Assembly (NCBI RefSeq): GCF_012958305.1
Contig: NZ_JABBYO010000005.1
Span: 62,001 to 126,000 of the forward strand
Source: Tautonia rosea
Lineage (GTDB): Bacteria > Planctomycetota > Planctomycetia > Isosphaerales > Isosphaeraceae
DNA length: 64,000 nucleotides
Direction of reading: 5' to 3'
Part shown: positions 9,099 to 17,872 of the stretch, piece by piece
Position numbering within the stretch: position 1 is the first letter of the stretch
How the letters are laid out: every line of letters begins with the position of its first letter
Notes under the pieces: generated by a model
What the model was told of the DNA's origin: nothing
What the model saw: the letters and a program-made list of their open reading frames with translations, nothing else
The model's database searches: none
Program-made: the position numbers and the translations under genes

Positions 9099-10142
9099 TT
9101 ACGACGATCCCGGTGGAACGGTTGCCTGGGAAGCCGGCTCGACGGTCTTCTCAACGGTTCGCCGCGCCCAGCGTCCCGCCAGCACCCCGCCGACAACCAG
9201 TTGCAACGGGTGATAGACCATGATCGGCAGCAAGATCAGCCCCAGTTGCGGGTCCTGTCCGAAGATCAAGGACGCCATCGGCACCCCCGAGGCGAGCGTC
9301 TTCTTCGACCCGCAAAAGATCGCCGCGATCTGATCTGGCTCGGAGAACCCGAGCCACCGGCTGGTCAACGTGGTCGCCGCAATCACGATCGCCAGCAAGG
9401 CCGCTGTCCCAACGAGCGTTCCCAGTACCGGACCCAGTCCATGCTCAGTCCAGACCTCCCGCTCCATCGAGTCGCAGAAGGACGTATAAACGAGCAGCAG
9501 AATGGTCCCTCGATCGACCTTGTTGATGAACCGCTTGTTCCGCCCTGCCCAGGCACCCAGCCAAGGCCTCGACAGCTGCCCGACCACCAGCGGCAGAACC
9601 AGCCAGATCACCAGGTCGATCACCACCTCGCCGAAAGGCAATCCCTTGCCCTGCGCCTCGGCCATCCACCCCAGCCAGAGCGGCGTCAACACCACCCCGA
9701 GCAAGGCCGAGATCGTCGCGTTGAAGACCGCCGCCGCCACGTTTCCCCCCGCCGTGGCCGTGAGTGCCACCGACGAGGACACCGTGGACGGCAAGGCACA
9801 CAGATAAAAGAACCCCAACCTCAGGCCCGGCGACATCCGATCGCCCACCAGCCAGAGCATTGCGATCCCCAGCACCGGAAAGACCAGGAACGTGAACCCC
9901 TGAATCAACAGATGCAAGGGCCATTGAAGCGTCCCTTCCCGAAGGCTCGCGAACGGCAAGGACATCCCATGCAGAAAGAAGATCAGGGCCACACCTGCCT
10001 TGGTGAGCAGCTCCGGCTTCAAGGCCCCTCCACTCGCCCCCGGTTCCGGGAACAGGTAGGCCAGGCCGACCGCCGCTCCCATGCCGATCAGAAACCAGTC
10101 GGGCCGCGGTCGAAACGGTTTGCGAGCGACGGTGAGCGTCAT
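9099..10142 (-). CDS. SBF-like (bile acid:sodium symporter superfamily) transporter
   Basis: This 347-residue protein has about ten membrane segments and the pattern of the SLC10A7/YfeH-like branch: ALIFFLHGMSLP near residue 52, FFYLCALPSTVSSSVALT near residue 112, and the conserved CGSKKTLASGVPMA near residue 277. Members of the wider family couple solute uptake to sodium. The solute for this branch is not established. The C-terminal 20 residues are polar and likely cytoplasmic. The gene follows the exopolysaccharide operon on the same strand, 117 bp after gmd, so read-through from that operon is possible although no functional link is obvious. Confidence 0.85.
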   Translation of the reverse strand: MTLTVARKPFRPRPDWFLIGMGAAVGLAYLFPEPGASGGALKPELLTKAGVALIFFLHGMSLPFASLREGTLQWPLHLLIQGFTFLVFPVLGIAMLWLVGDRMSPGLRLGFFYLCALPSTVSSSVALTATAGGNVAAAVFNATISALLGVVLTPLWLGWMAEAQGKGLPFGEVVIDLVIWLVLPLVVGQLSRPWLGAWAGRNKRFINKVDRGTILLLVYTSFCDSMEREVWTEHGLGPVLGTLVGTAALLAIVIAATTLTSRWLGFSEPDQIAAIFCGSKKTLASGVPMASLIFGQDPQLGLILLPIMVYHPLQLVVGGVLAGRWARRTVEKTVEPASQATVPPGSS

Positions 10143-10259
10143 GGAGGATTCCGCCGGAAGAACTCAGGAGACGGCCGCCAACGGACGATGCCCCGGAAGG
10201 CCGTCGCGACGGGCGGCATCCTCGGGGCATCAGGACTGATCATCAATCGTCGATTGGGA

Positions 10260-11300
10260 TCAGACGCTCAGGTGGGGGGCGTTGATCCCGGTGCTTTTGT
10301 AGCCGAGGGCATACTTCTCCCTCCGGGCCAGTTCCAGGTCATGTTCGACCATCATGCTGACAAGGCCGTCGAGATCGACCTCCGGCTCCCAGCCCAGCTT
10401 CTGCTTTGCCTTGCTCGGGTCGCCGAGCAACACGTCGACCTCCGAGGGCCTCATGTACTTCTCGTCGAACTCAACGAAGTCGTTGTAGTCGAGGTCGAGC
10501 TTCGAGAAGGTCTTCTCCAGGAACTCGCGGACCGAGTGGGTTACGCCCATCGCCACGATGTAATCATCCGGCTCCTCTTGCTGGAGCATCAGCCACATGG
10601 CCTTCACGTAGTCGCCGGCGAATCCCCAGTCGCGTTTGGCGTCAAGGTTCCCCATCACCAGCTTCTTTTGCAGGCCTTCCTTGATCCGCGTCGCCCCGAC
10701 GGTGATCTTCCGGGTCACGAAGCTTTCGCCGCGACGGGGGCTTTCGTGGTTGAACAAAATCCCCGAGCAGGCGAACAGGCCGTAGGCTTCCCTGTAGTTG
10801 ATTGTCTGCCAGTGGGCGTACAGCTTCGCACAGGCATACGGGCTTCGGGGATGGAACGGCGTTTCCATCGTCTGAGGGGGCGGGGCCGAGCCGAACATCT
10901 CCGAGCTGGACGCCTGGTAGAACTTCACCGGCTGGCTGCGGGCGAGCTGGCGAACGGCTTCGAGCAGACGGAGCGTTCCTACCCCCACCACATCGGCCGT
11001 GTAGATCGGCTGGTCGAACGACACGCGGACGTGGCTCTGCGCCCCCAGGTTGTACACCTCATCCGGCCGAATCGTCTCCATCAGCATCGACAGGCTGGAG
11101 GCGTCTCCCAGGTCGGCGTAGTGCAGGTGGAACCGATCGGCATAGGCGGGGTTGCGGACAATGTGGTCGATCCGCGATCGGTTCAACGTACTGGTCCGCC
11201 GGACCAGGCCATGCACCACGTAATCCGGCTTCTCCAGCAGGAAGTCGGCCAGGTACGATCCGTCCTGACCGGTGATCCCGGTGATCAACGCATGCTTCAT
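10260..11300 (-). CDS. gmd: GDP-mannose 4,6-dehydratase
   Basis: This 346-residue short-chain dehydrogenase/reductase family enzyme has the NADP-binding motif [10 protein letters not shown] near residue 8, the [16 protein letters not shown] substrate loop, and the catalytic YACAK pair near residue 157. The signature SSSEMFG lies just before it. These together are characteristic of Gmd, which converts GDP-D-mannose to GDP-4-keto-6-deoxy-D-mannose, the precursor of GDP-fucose, GDP-rhamnose and related 6-deoxy sugars. It is the last gene of the operon that begins at 21922 and would supply an activated deoxy sugar for the polymer. No epimerase or reductase that would complete the pathway is adjacent. 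Confidence 0.95.
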   Translation of the reverse strand: MKHALITGITGQDGSYLADFLLEKPDYVVHGLVRRTSTLNRSRIDHIVRNPAYADRFHLHYADLGDASSLSMLMETIRPDEVYNLGAQSHVRVSFDQPIYTADVVGVGTLRLLEAVRQLARSQPVKFYQASSSEMFGSAPPPQTMETPFHPRSPYACAKLYAHWQTINYREAYGLFACSGILFNHESPRRGESFVTRKITVGATRIKEGLQKKLVMGNLDAKRDWGFAGDYVKAMWLMLQQEEPDDYIVAMGVTHSVREFLEKTFSKLDLDYNDFVEFDEKYMRPSEVDVLLGDPSKAKQKLGWEPEVDLDGLVSMMVEHDLELARREKYALGYKSTGINAPHLSV

Positions 11301-11426
11301 CGATCCGTCCCTCCGCGTGGCATTCGATGGGGCCGGGTGCGTCCTTGCGTCCCGGTGGCGGCCTCGGCGCGAGTCAATCGGCCGGCGTTGCCGGGGCCGA
11401 TCGATCGGGCCGGGGTCGAGGAAGTC

Positions 11427-12101
11427 TCAGGGGATGTGATACGAGGCCCGATCCTCCGGCAGGACCGGATCAATCACGTCGAGCAATTCCGCAATGAAGT
11501 CGCGCAGCTCGGCATCGCCGAGCCCGGTTTCGCTGGGGTAGAAAACCTCCACCGTCAGCCCCGAACCCCTCGTGGTGCGGCCGTGGCTGCTTCGGCTGGA
11601 GATCGGCAGGCCCCGCACGAACCGCTCGACGCGACCTTCTCCGAAAATGTAGTACCAGAATCCGATCTTTTGAACCAGTTCACTCTTGCCGTACCCGAGC
11701 AGCGAGACCATCTGCGGCGGCCCACCGGACCGCTCGATCTCGACCACCTTCGTCAACGCCTCGACCTTCTCCCAGCCGCCGGACGGCAGGCAAACTTCTG
11801 GCGAGTGCCGCAGATTCAGGCCGCGATCCGAGTAATTCATCCAGAGCCAGACCTGCACTCCCGGCCGCCCCTTCAACGTGTAGACCCGGTTCAGGTACTC
11901 CGTCGCCTGCGACTCGACGGCAATTTTCTCGTCAACCGGCTCATCCTTGCCCACCCAGTTTCCCAGGGTCATCGGAATCGTTTGCAACGATTGCTTCAAC
12001 GGCGGCCGTTCCGTCCGGGTCGCTCGCTCGACAGCCGCTTCGGCGACCAGGCCGAGGCTCAGGATCAAGAGGCCCAGCACCGCGCGTCGGGTCGTGGTCA
12101 T
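11427..12101 (-). CDS. EpsI-domain (DUF3485) exosortase-associated protein
   Basis: This 224-residue protein has an N-terminal hydrophobic segment (AVLGLLILSLGLVAEA) that should act as a signal or anchor, then the family motif RHSPEVCLPSGGW near residue 95, with the conserved His and Cys. This is the hallmark of the EpsI/DUF3485 family, which in many bacteria is encoded beside or fused to an exosortase and is linked to exopolysaccharide production. It would act outside the inner membrane. It starts 72 bp after the exosortase stop codon in the same operon, supporting joint function. The exact biochemical role of the family is not settled. Confidence 0.85.
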   Translation of the reverse strand: MTTTRRAVLGLLILSLGLVAEAAVERATRTERPPLKQSLQTIPMTLGNWVGKDEPVDEKIAVESQATEYLNRVYTLKGRPGVQVWLWMNYSDRGLNLRHSPEVCLPSGGWEKVEALTKVVEIERSGGPPQMVSLLGYGKSELVQKIGFWYYIFGEGRVERFVRGLPISSRSSHGRTTRGSGLTVEVFYPSETGLGDAELRDFIAELLDVIDPVLPEDRASYHIP

Positions 12102-12172
12102 CGGTGGTCAGTCTCCCGCGAAGTTCAAGGGGTCCAGGCCGCTCGGTCATTGTCCTCGGTCTTGGGAGTCGA

Positions 12173-13144
12173 TCAGCCTGCCGCCGGGGCCGGGTTCGGA
12201 GAGGTCGAGGTCGGCCGGTCCTCCTCGACAATCATGTTCAGAATCGCGCACTCGATCCGCAGCAAGGCCAGCCCGAATCCCATGAGCAAGAGCCCCTCGA
12301 TCGTGTGGAAGGTCCCCATCGCCAGCTTCGGATCGTATGCCATGATCCAGCCGGTCAGCACCACCCGCGCGACGTTCGCCGTCAGGGCGACCGGGATGGC
12401 CGAACCGATCAGGACCAATCGATACCACCGTGGCCTTGGCGTCAGGAATGCCACGGCAGTCGTCAAGGCAAGAAACCCGGTCAGCTGCCTCATACCGCTG
12501 CACGCCTCGGCCACGAACATCCGGACCCCGCCCGGCAAGGTCAGGTGGTTCCCCTCGCAGAGCACCGGCAATCCCGTGCCGTTGAGAATCACCGAGGCCG
12601 CCTTGCTGACCATCAGTTGCAACGGGTTGGCGATCGTCGTGTACAGGTGGATCGGTAAGGGGACCATGAACACCAGAAACGCCAACGCGAACCCATACCG
12701 AGACAGGGCATCCCGACCCGCGAACAACGCCACGATTCCCGCCAGCCCCGCGATGAACGACAGGTCGCTGGCAATCCCGACCGGCACCACAATCGTCGCC
12801 AGGCGTCCCAGCAGGGCCATCATCAGCAAGACCACCCCCAGCCCCACCGCCGGCACCTGCCGGATCGGCCCGTACTGGGCGGCCATGTTGGCGAAGTAGA
12901 GGCTGATGAATGGAACAAGAAATCCATGACTGTAGTTCTGATCCGTCGACCAGACCTGCACGAAGTGCACCAGAGTCGAGCGGAACAGCAGCGCCAGCAA
13001 GGCCAGGCAGGCCGCGGCCCCGAGCAGGGCCGTTCGGCCATCGCTTTCCCTCCACCCGTCCCGGATCTGGGCCAGCAACGGGGGCAGTTCACGAGGAGCC
13101 GGCGCGGAAGCGTCGTCTCGGGCCGAGATGGTGGAAGTCGCCAA
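12173..13144 (-). CDS. Exosortase/archaeosortase-family transpeptidase
   Basis: This 323-residue polytopic membrane protein has about eight hydrophobic helices. It keeps the three exosortase catalytic landmarks: Cys in VAEACSGMRQL near residue 215, Arg in TANVARVVLTGW near residue 257, and His in TFHTIEGLLLMG near residue 292. Exosortases are thought to process C-terminal PEP-CTERM-like sorting tails at the periplasmic face; some are tied instead to polysaccharide loci. Here it overlaps no gene but follows the FHA protein by 12 bp and precedes the EpsI-domain gene, all within the exopolysaccharide operon. I saw no PEP-CTERM substrate in this window. Confidence 0.9.
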   Translation of the reverse strand: MATSTISARDDASAPAPRELPPLLAQIRDGWRESDGRTALLGAAACLALLALLFRSTLVHFVQVWSTDQNYSHGFLVPFISLYFANMAAQYGPIRQVPAVGLGVVLLMMALLGRLATIVVPVGIASDLSFIAGLAGIVALFAGRDALSRYGFALAFLVFMVPLPIHLYTTIANPLQLMVSKAASVILNGTGLPVLCEGNHLTLPGGVRMFVAEACSGMRQLTGFLALTTAVAFLTPRPRWYRLVLIGSAIPVALTANVARVVLTGWIMAYDPKLAMGTFHTIEGLLLMGFGLALLRIECAILNMIVEEDRPTSTSPNPAPAAG

Positions 13145-13156
13145 GGGTTCGTCTCC

Positions 13157-16100
13157 TCACTCTCCGAGGGTCCGCGATCGCGACGGTCGGACCGAGGCAG
13201 ACAGGTCGGTCCCGTCCCCCTCGCCGCCGCCGGTGCCGACCAGGCTCATCCCGCGCCGAAGCTGGGTTCGGATGGCCTCACTCGTGACCGGGTCGTTCGG
13301 GTCAGTAATCATGCTGGCCAGCAAGCAGGATCGCTCCTCGCTGTCCTTGCCGGTTCGGCCGTACAGTTCCGCCAGGTTGAACAGCCAGGAGCGGCGGGCC
13401 GGCTCCTCGGCCTTGGACAGGTGATCGAGGGCCGCTTGATACTGCTCGGTCGCCTCGTCGAAGCGGCCGGCCAGAGCCATGGCTTCGGCCGAGGCTGCCA
13501 GATGCAAGGCCGTCGAGCATCCCGCAGGAGCCGGTTCGTCTCCCAGCGCGATGGCTCGATCGAGGGCCGCGTCGGCCGCCGAATCCCCTCGCTGACGAAG
13601 CAATCGGGCGGCGACGAGCCAGGCTTCGGCCACGTCGGGCAAGATCTCCTCCCAGTCCTCGGTCGACCATTCGGGGCGGTTCGCCATGTCGAGCACGACG
13701 ACCTTGATGACCTCTTCCAGAGGAAGGCCGAAGCGTCCGCCGCGAGGCTCGCTATGGAAGGTCGGTGAGGCTGAGAGCTCAGGCTGGGCGCGACAGGCCA
13801 TCTCCAGGGCGATTCGGTACGCTCGCTTCGCTGCCTCCTGCTTCCCCTCGGAAAGCAAGGCCCGGCCGGTCCAGCTCAAGCTCCAGACGTCTCGGCTGAG
13901 GCCCACGGCCGAGGCGGCCGGGTCGTTCCCCGGTTCCTGAAGGGCTCGCCAGGCTTTGGCGAATCGCAGGCTCGGATGACCCGGAGCATTGCCCGACGCT
14001 GCATGCAGCAAGTCGCCGGCTCGCTCCTGATTGGCCGGATCGAAGCCGATTCCCTGACCAGAGAGCAAGGCCGCTCTCATGATCATCTGGTCGGCTGTAC
14101 TGTTCCACCACTTCGCCGCCGGCAGCTCCTGCTCACGCTCAAGCAGTAGTTCAAGGGTATTCCCTTCCGGTCGCTTCCCTTCGGCCAGTTGATCGGCCAG
14201 GCGTCCGGTCCCTCGGTCCACGACTGCCCAGGTCCAGGAGAGCCGAACCCCCGCGACCCCGACCGCGACGGCCACGAACATCAAGGGAATGCAAAGCCAC
14301 GAGCCTCCGGGAACCGTCCAGCCATCGGGAGCAATCCGATCAGTCGGAAGGGGAAGGCTGGCAACCTTCCGGTGTCGACCCGCAGGCCTCGATCGCGTCC
14401 GATCCCGCTCCGGTTGGGCCGTGAGAATGGCTTTCGCCGAAGGCCAGTCTCCGGATCGATTGACCACCGGCTCGCGATCGTCGGGATCGGTTGCGTCCTG
14501 GCTGAAGCGGTCGTATGGTCCTGAGGGGCCCTCGGTCGGCTCGCAAGCGGGAAGGATCGCTCCGCAGGGCTCGGCCGAGGCGATCCCCGCTTCCCCCCGC
14601 TCCTCCCGAACTTCGACCTCTGGTTCCGGCACGTCAATCGGTCCGGGGGCCGACTCGGAAGCATGACGCGGTTCCGGCTCGGCAGTGTTCCGGCTCAGGA
14701 ACGAGACGAGCTCAGACAGCCGGATCGTCGGCACCGCCAACCTCGGACGATCCGCGTCAGGTGTGATTGGATCCTCTGCCTGATCCCCCTTGACCTCAGC
14801 CGTCTGCTCCGATCGTTCTGAAGAAGGCACTTCGAAAGCGACGGCCAGGCCCTTCGAAGTCGATCGGCCCTGTTCCTTCGAGTCGTCGGTGGATTCCTGG
14901 GCCAAGGCGCCCGAATTGGCCGGAACCTCGACCGCAATCGGGACCGAATCCTCCCGGAACGGCAGTTCGACCGCAACGACCCGCTCCCCTTGATCCCCCC
15001 GAAGCTCCTTGGTGAGAGACTCGACCACATGCTCGATCGGCTCACAACCGTCGGCTGCCTGCGCTGGTTCCTCCGAGACGGCGATCGGAGCGACAGAATC
15101 GGGCTCCGCCTCTGCTCCGGTCGGTGGAGCCGATCCTTCGAGAACCTCCTCGTCCGTCGACATCGAACCCGGGTCGGTCGCCTCCTCCTCCTCGATGAGC
15201 AGGGTCGGTTCGGGACCGGGCTCAACACTCGGCAGGCCGACATCCTCGTTCTCAATCTCAAGAATCAGGGCATCCGGCTCGGAGATGATTTCGAGAGGAA
15301 TCGCGGGCGCGGTCGATTGGAGCAACACCTCGACCGGCACGATCTCCTCGGTCACTCGCAGCGATCGGCTTTGGGGCCGGGCCTCGGTCGCGGGCGGTTC
15401 GCTGGCCTCAGGAGGATTGAGTTCGACTGCGGCGGTCGTCGCCCGAGGGGTAACCTTCGGCTGCGATCGGGCCTGCGGAGTCGGGTACGACGGCGGCTGA
15501 CCTGGGATCGGATGGTCGTACCGAGGAGCGGCGGGAGCCACCGGTTCCCTCAGCGTCCTGAGCGAGGGCTCCGGAATCACCGAAGGCTTCAAGTGTGCCG
15601 AGGAGGTGCGGGACTTTGGCTCCGGCTGTCTGACGGGACGTTGTTCCCGGTTCTTGATCGAGGCGCCGGCCGCTCGCCAGCGAGCTTCCCATTGGCGTTC
15701 GTGGAGGCGATCCTTCAGCCATCGCTCCCGCTGCTTGAGCCTGGCTTCCAGGCGAGCGACCTCGGCCTTCTGCCGATCCAGCGGATCGTCAGACCCCTCC
15801 AAGCCTTCCTCGGCGTATCGGCCGGCCTCCGGTTCCGACTCGATTGGGACGACGACCTGTTCTTCAGCGTCGAGCGTGGGGTCGGCATCGGATTCGGGAC
15901 CATCCATTGTGGGCAAGAGGGTCAACCATCGGTCGGCCAGGCGGAGGGTCGAGCCCATCGGGACGGGTCGGGGAGCGTCGGCCGGTCGACCATCGAGTGT
16001 CAGCGTCGAGGAGGCTTCAACCGGCTGAAGGTGCCAGGTATTCCCGCGTCGACGGAGCAAGCACTCGACCTCAGCCAGCGCAGGATCATCGAGCCGGACC

Positions 16101-16207
16101 TCGCACGATCGGCCCCGGCCAATCCGGACGCTCGCCTCGGTCAGCGAGACGATCCGGGTCGCCCGGCTATTCCGGGCTCGGATGTGCAGAAAGGCCGCAT
16201 CGTGCAT
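13157..16207 (-). CDS. FHA-like domain, membrane segment and TPR-like protein
   Basis: This 1016-residue protein of unknown function combines several parts. Residues 20-75 look like an FHA domain (IGRGRSCEVRLDDPALAEVE then LTLDGRPA), which normally binds phosphothreonine. Residues 100-600 are Glu/Pro/Ser-rich and probably disordered. A single membrane helix lies near residues 620-645 (IPLMFVAVAVGVAGV). The remaining 370 residues are alpha-helical and Ala-rich with TPR-like helix pairs (for example AGRFDEATEQYQAALDHLSK). It lies between the ligase-like gene (55 bp) and the exosortase (12 bp), so it is surely co-expressed with them. A scaffold that senses phosphorylation by the nearby Wzc-like kinase is possible, but that is inference. 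Confidence 0.75.
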   Translation of the reverse strand: MHDAAFLHIRARNSRATRIVSLTEASVRIGRGRSCEVRLDDPALAEVECLLRRRGNTWHLQPVEASSTLTLDGRPADAPRPVPMGSTLRLADRWLTLLPTMDGPESDADPTLDAEEQVVVPIESEPEAGRYAEEGLEGSDDPLDRQKAEVARLEARLKQRERWLKDRLHERQWEARWRAAGASIKNREQRPVRQPEPKSRTSSAHLKPSVIPEPSLRTLREPVAPAAPRYDHPIPGQPPSYPTPQARSQPKVTPRATTAAVELNPPEASEPPATEARPQSRSLRVTEEIVPVEVLLQSTAPAIPLEIISEPDALILEIENEDVGLPSVEPGPEPTLLIEEEEATDPGSMSTDEEVLEGSAPPTGAEAEPDSVAPIAVSEEPAQAADGCEPIEHVVESLTKELRGDQGERVVAVELPFREDSVPIAVEVPANSGALAQESTDDSKEQGRSTSKGLAVAFEVPSSERSEQTAEVKGDQAEDPITPDADRPRLAVPTIRLSELVSFLSRNTAEPEPRHASESAPGPIDVPEPEVEVREERGEAGIASAEPCGAILPACEPTEGPSGPYDRFSQDATDPDDREPVVNRSGDWPSAKAILTAQPERDRTRSRPAGRHRKVASLPLPTDRIAPDGWTVPGGSWLCIPLMFVAVAVGVAGVRLSWTWAVVDRGTGRLADQLAEGKRPEGNTLELLLEREQELPAAKWWNSTADQMIMRAALLSGQGIGFDPANQERAGDLLHAASGNAPGHPSLRFAKAWRALQEPGNDPAASAVGLSRDVWSLSWTGRALLSEGKQEAAKRAYRIALEMACRAQPELSASPTFHSEPRGGRFGLPLEEVIKVVVLDMANRPEWSTEDWEEILPDVAEAWLVAARLLRQRGDSAADAALDRAIALGDEPAPAGCSTALHLAASAEAMALAGRFDEATEQYQAALDHLSKAEEPARRSWLFNLAELYGRTGKDSEERSCLLASMITDPNDPVTSEAIRTQLRRGMSLVGTGGGEGDGTDLSASVRPSRSRTLGE

Positions 16208-16261
16208 CCTGATCGCTCCTCCTTGAAGCTGATCCGCAACGCGGGGAATCCCGGCTCCTCG

Positions 16262-17827
16262 TCAGGCGGCCTCGACAAACAGATCGGTACCCCCGGACAA
16301 CCAGCGGTCCAGGATCCCCAACACCGCACAGGCTGCCAGAGCCACGGCGGGCAGCTCAACCGTCCAGTGAACGCTGGCGAAGACTCCGAAGCAGACCGCC
16401 GAGGCCACCAGGCCACAGGCCAACGCCCGGTCGGCCGACCCGACCCGCCGCCAGGCCCGGATGATCCGGGCAAGGCCCCACAGAAAGGCCAGGCCAAGCA
16501 CTCCCGCTCCTGCCAGGCCCGATTCCACCACCCACTGCAAGACACTGCTGCCTGCGGTCGTCGGGCTGGCGTCGGTCGTTTTGTACGACGGAATGACCCG
16601 GCCGAAGGTGCCCAGGCCCGTTCCGAGGATCGGGAAGTCCCGGATGATCTGGGCCGACTGCCTCCAGAGCCGCTCTGCTCGGTCCAGATCCGCCGTGATC
16701 GGAGCAAGTTTCGGATCGGTCCCCCAGCCGGCAAAACGGTTGGCCGAGACCCCTGCGCCCAGACTTCCCAGGGCCAGAACCGTCAGTCCCACTGCCAGCC
16801 ACCGCGACCCGGTTGGCCAGGCTCCCGGCAATCCTGCCAGCACCAGACCGACTGCAAACGGGATCGCCAGCAAGGGCCCGCCGATCACGCCGATCAGGGC
16901 CGAACCCGCCAGAACCACCAGCACCAGCAAGCCGACCAGCGGGGCGAGTCCCGAACGGCCGATCCGATCCGCCATCGGTTCTCGACTCCCCCGCGGAGCA
17001 AGCAGATGCAGCAGCAAGGCCAGCGACAGCGGCAAGCCCAACGCTCCGATCGCCAGGTAAGCGCCCGGGCCTCCCATCAGGCTTCCGATGAAGAAGGGCC
17101 GATCGGGTTGAGGAAGCAACCACGGTCCGTTTGCCCCACCCTCTTCGGCCAGGGGGCGGAGGACCGAAGTTCCTGGAGCCCTCAGGAGATCAAGGGTCGA
17201 AGGGGCCCAGCTCGGGGCCTTGCCAGGGGTGATGATCCCCAGCAGCTCAGGAACGTTGCCGACCAGCTGCACCAGACCGATGCCCGTCATCAGCACGAAG
17301 ATCCCAACCACGCTGCCCCAGATGACCATCGTCCGGCCCAGCTTCCGGGCGAACCGGGCCGAGGTAACCAGGACCACCAGCCCAATACTCGCATCGAACA
17401 GCCATCGGAGCGTGGCCGATCGGTCGACCGTGGCCGGGGTCCGTGAGGCGAGCGCCTCGGGAAGATCGGCCTCCGGGTCGTCGGCCAGGACAAGGCTCGA
17501 CGGCACCCCTCGGGCATGCAGCGATCGGGCTTCCGGGGCGATCCGACCAGCCAGGCTCGCGGGGATCGGCGCGAGCTGCACGACCGCCAGGCTTACAGCC
17601 AGCACCCCAAGAACCGGCAACGGACTGAATCGAATCCGGGCCTGCCCCTCAATCGCCACCCGGGCCAGTCCGAGGACGACCAGCAGCACGGCCAGGGCCG
17701 CAATCACCGGCCGCCACCACCAGACCACGCCGCCAAAGGCCAGCGCCGTTCCGGCGAGCATCCCCACAAGGATGCCCGCCTGAAGGCGATCGGTCCACTC
17801 AAGGATGCGGATGCGAAAGGTGCCCAC
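16262..17827 (-). CDS. O-antigen ligase/polymerase-family membrane protein
   Basis: This 521-residue protein has ten to twelve predicted membrane helices and a long extracytoplasmic loop around residues 345-430. That loop holds ETIL-like elements of the Wzy_C/O-antigen ligase family (AQIIRDFPILGTGLGTFGRV), where the 'F.hPl.G.GlGtf' pattern is typical. It would polymerise repeat units or transfer a finished glycan onto an acceptor at the outer face of the inner membrane. It sits between the Wzc-like gene (46 bp upstream) and the FHA protein gene, in the middle of the exopolysaccharide operon. Polymerase and ligase cannot be told apart from sequence alone. Confidence 0.82.
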   Translation of the reverse strand: MGTFRIRILEWTDRLQAGILVGMLAGTALAFGGVVWWWRPVIAALAVLLVVLGLARVAIEGQARIRFSPLPVLGVLAVSLAVVQLAPIPASLAGRIAPEARSLHARGVPSSLVLADDPEADLPEALASRTPATVDRSATLRWLFDASIGLVVLVTSARFARKLGRTMVIWGSVVGIFVLMTGIGLVQLVGNVPELLGIITPGKAPSWAPSTLDLLRAPGTSVLRPLAEEGGANGPWLLPQPDRPFFIGSLMGGPGAYLAIGALGLPLSLALLLHLLAPRGSREPMADRIGRSGLAPLVGLLVLVVLAGSALIGVIGGPLLAIPFAVGLVLAGLPGAWPTGSRWLAVGLTVLALGSLGAGVSANRFAGWGTDPKLAPITADLDRAERLWRQSAQIIRDFPILGTGLGTFGRVIPSYKTTDASPTTAGSSVLQWVVESGLAGAGVLGLAFLWGLARIIRAWRRVGSADRALACGLVASAVCFGVFASVHWTVELPAVALAACAVLGILDRWLSGGTDLFVEAA

Positions 17828-17872
17828 CGGGAGTCTCCGGTTCGAGTCGAATCGGTGCAGAACAGCTCGGGA

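Noticed and set aside
9201-12899. Plus-strand open frame of more than 1200 codons
   Set aside because: It lies antisense to four well-supported genes (transporter, gmd, EpsI, exosortase), and its translation is Arg/Gln/His/Pro-rich without any domain. High GC leaves opposite strands open.
17821-17850. T-arm-like string GGTTCGAGTCGAATCGG
   Set aside because: No acceptor, D or anticodon stems can be built around it, and it lies at a gene start.
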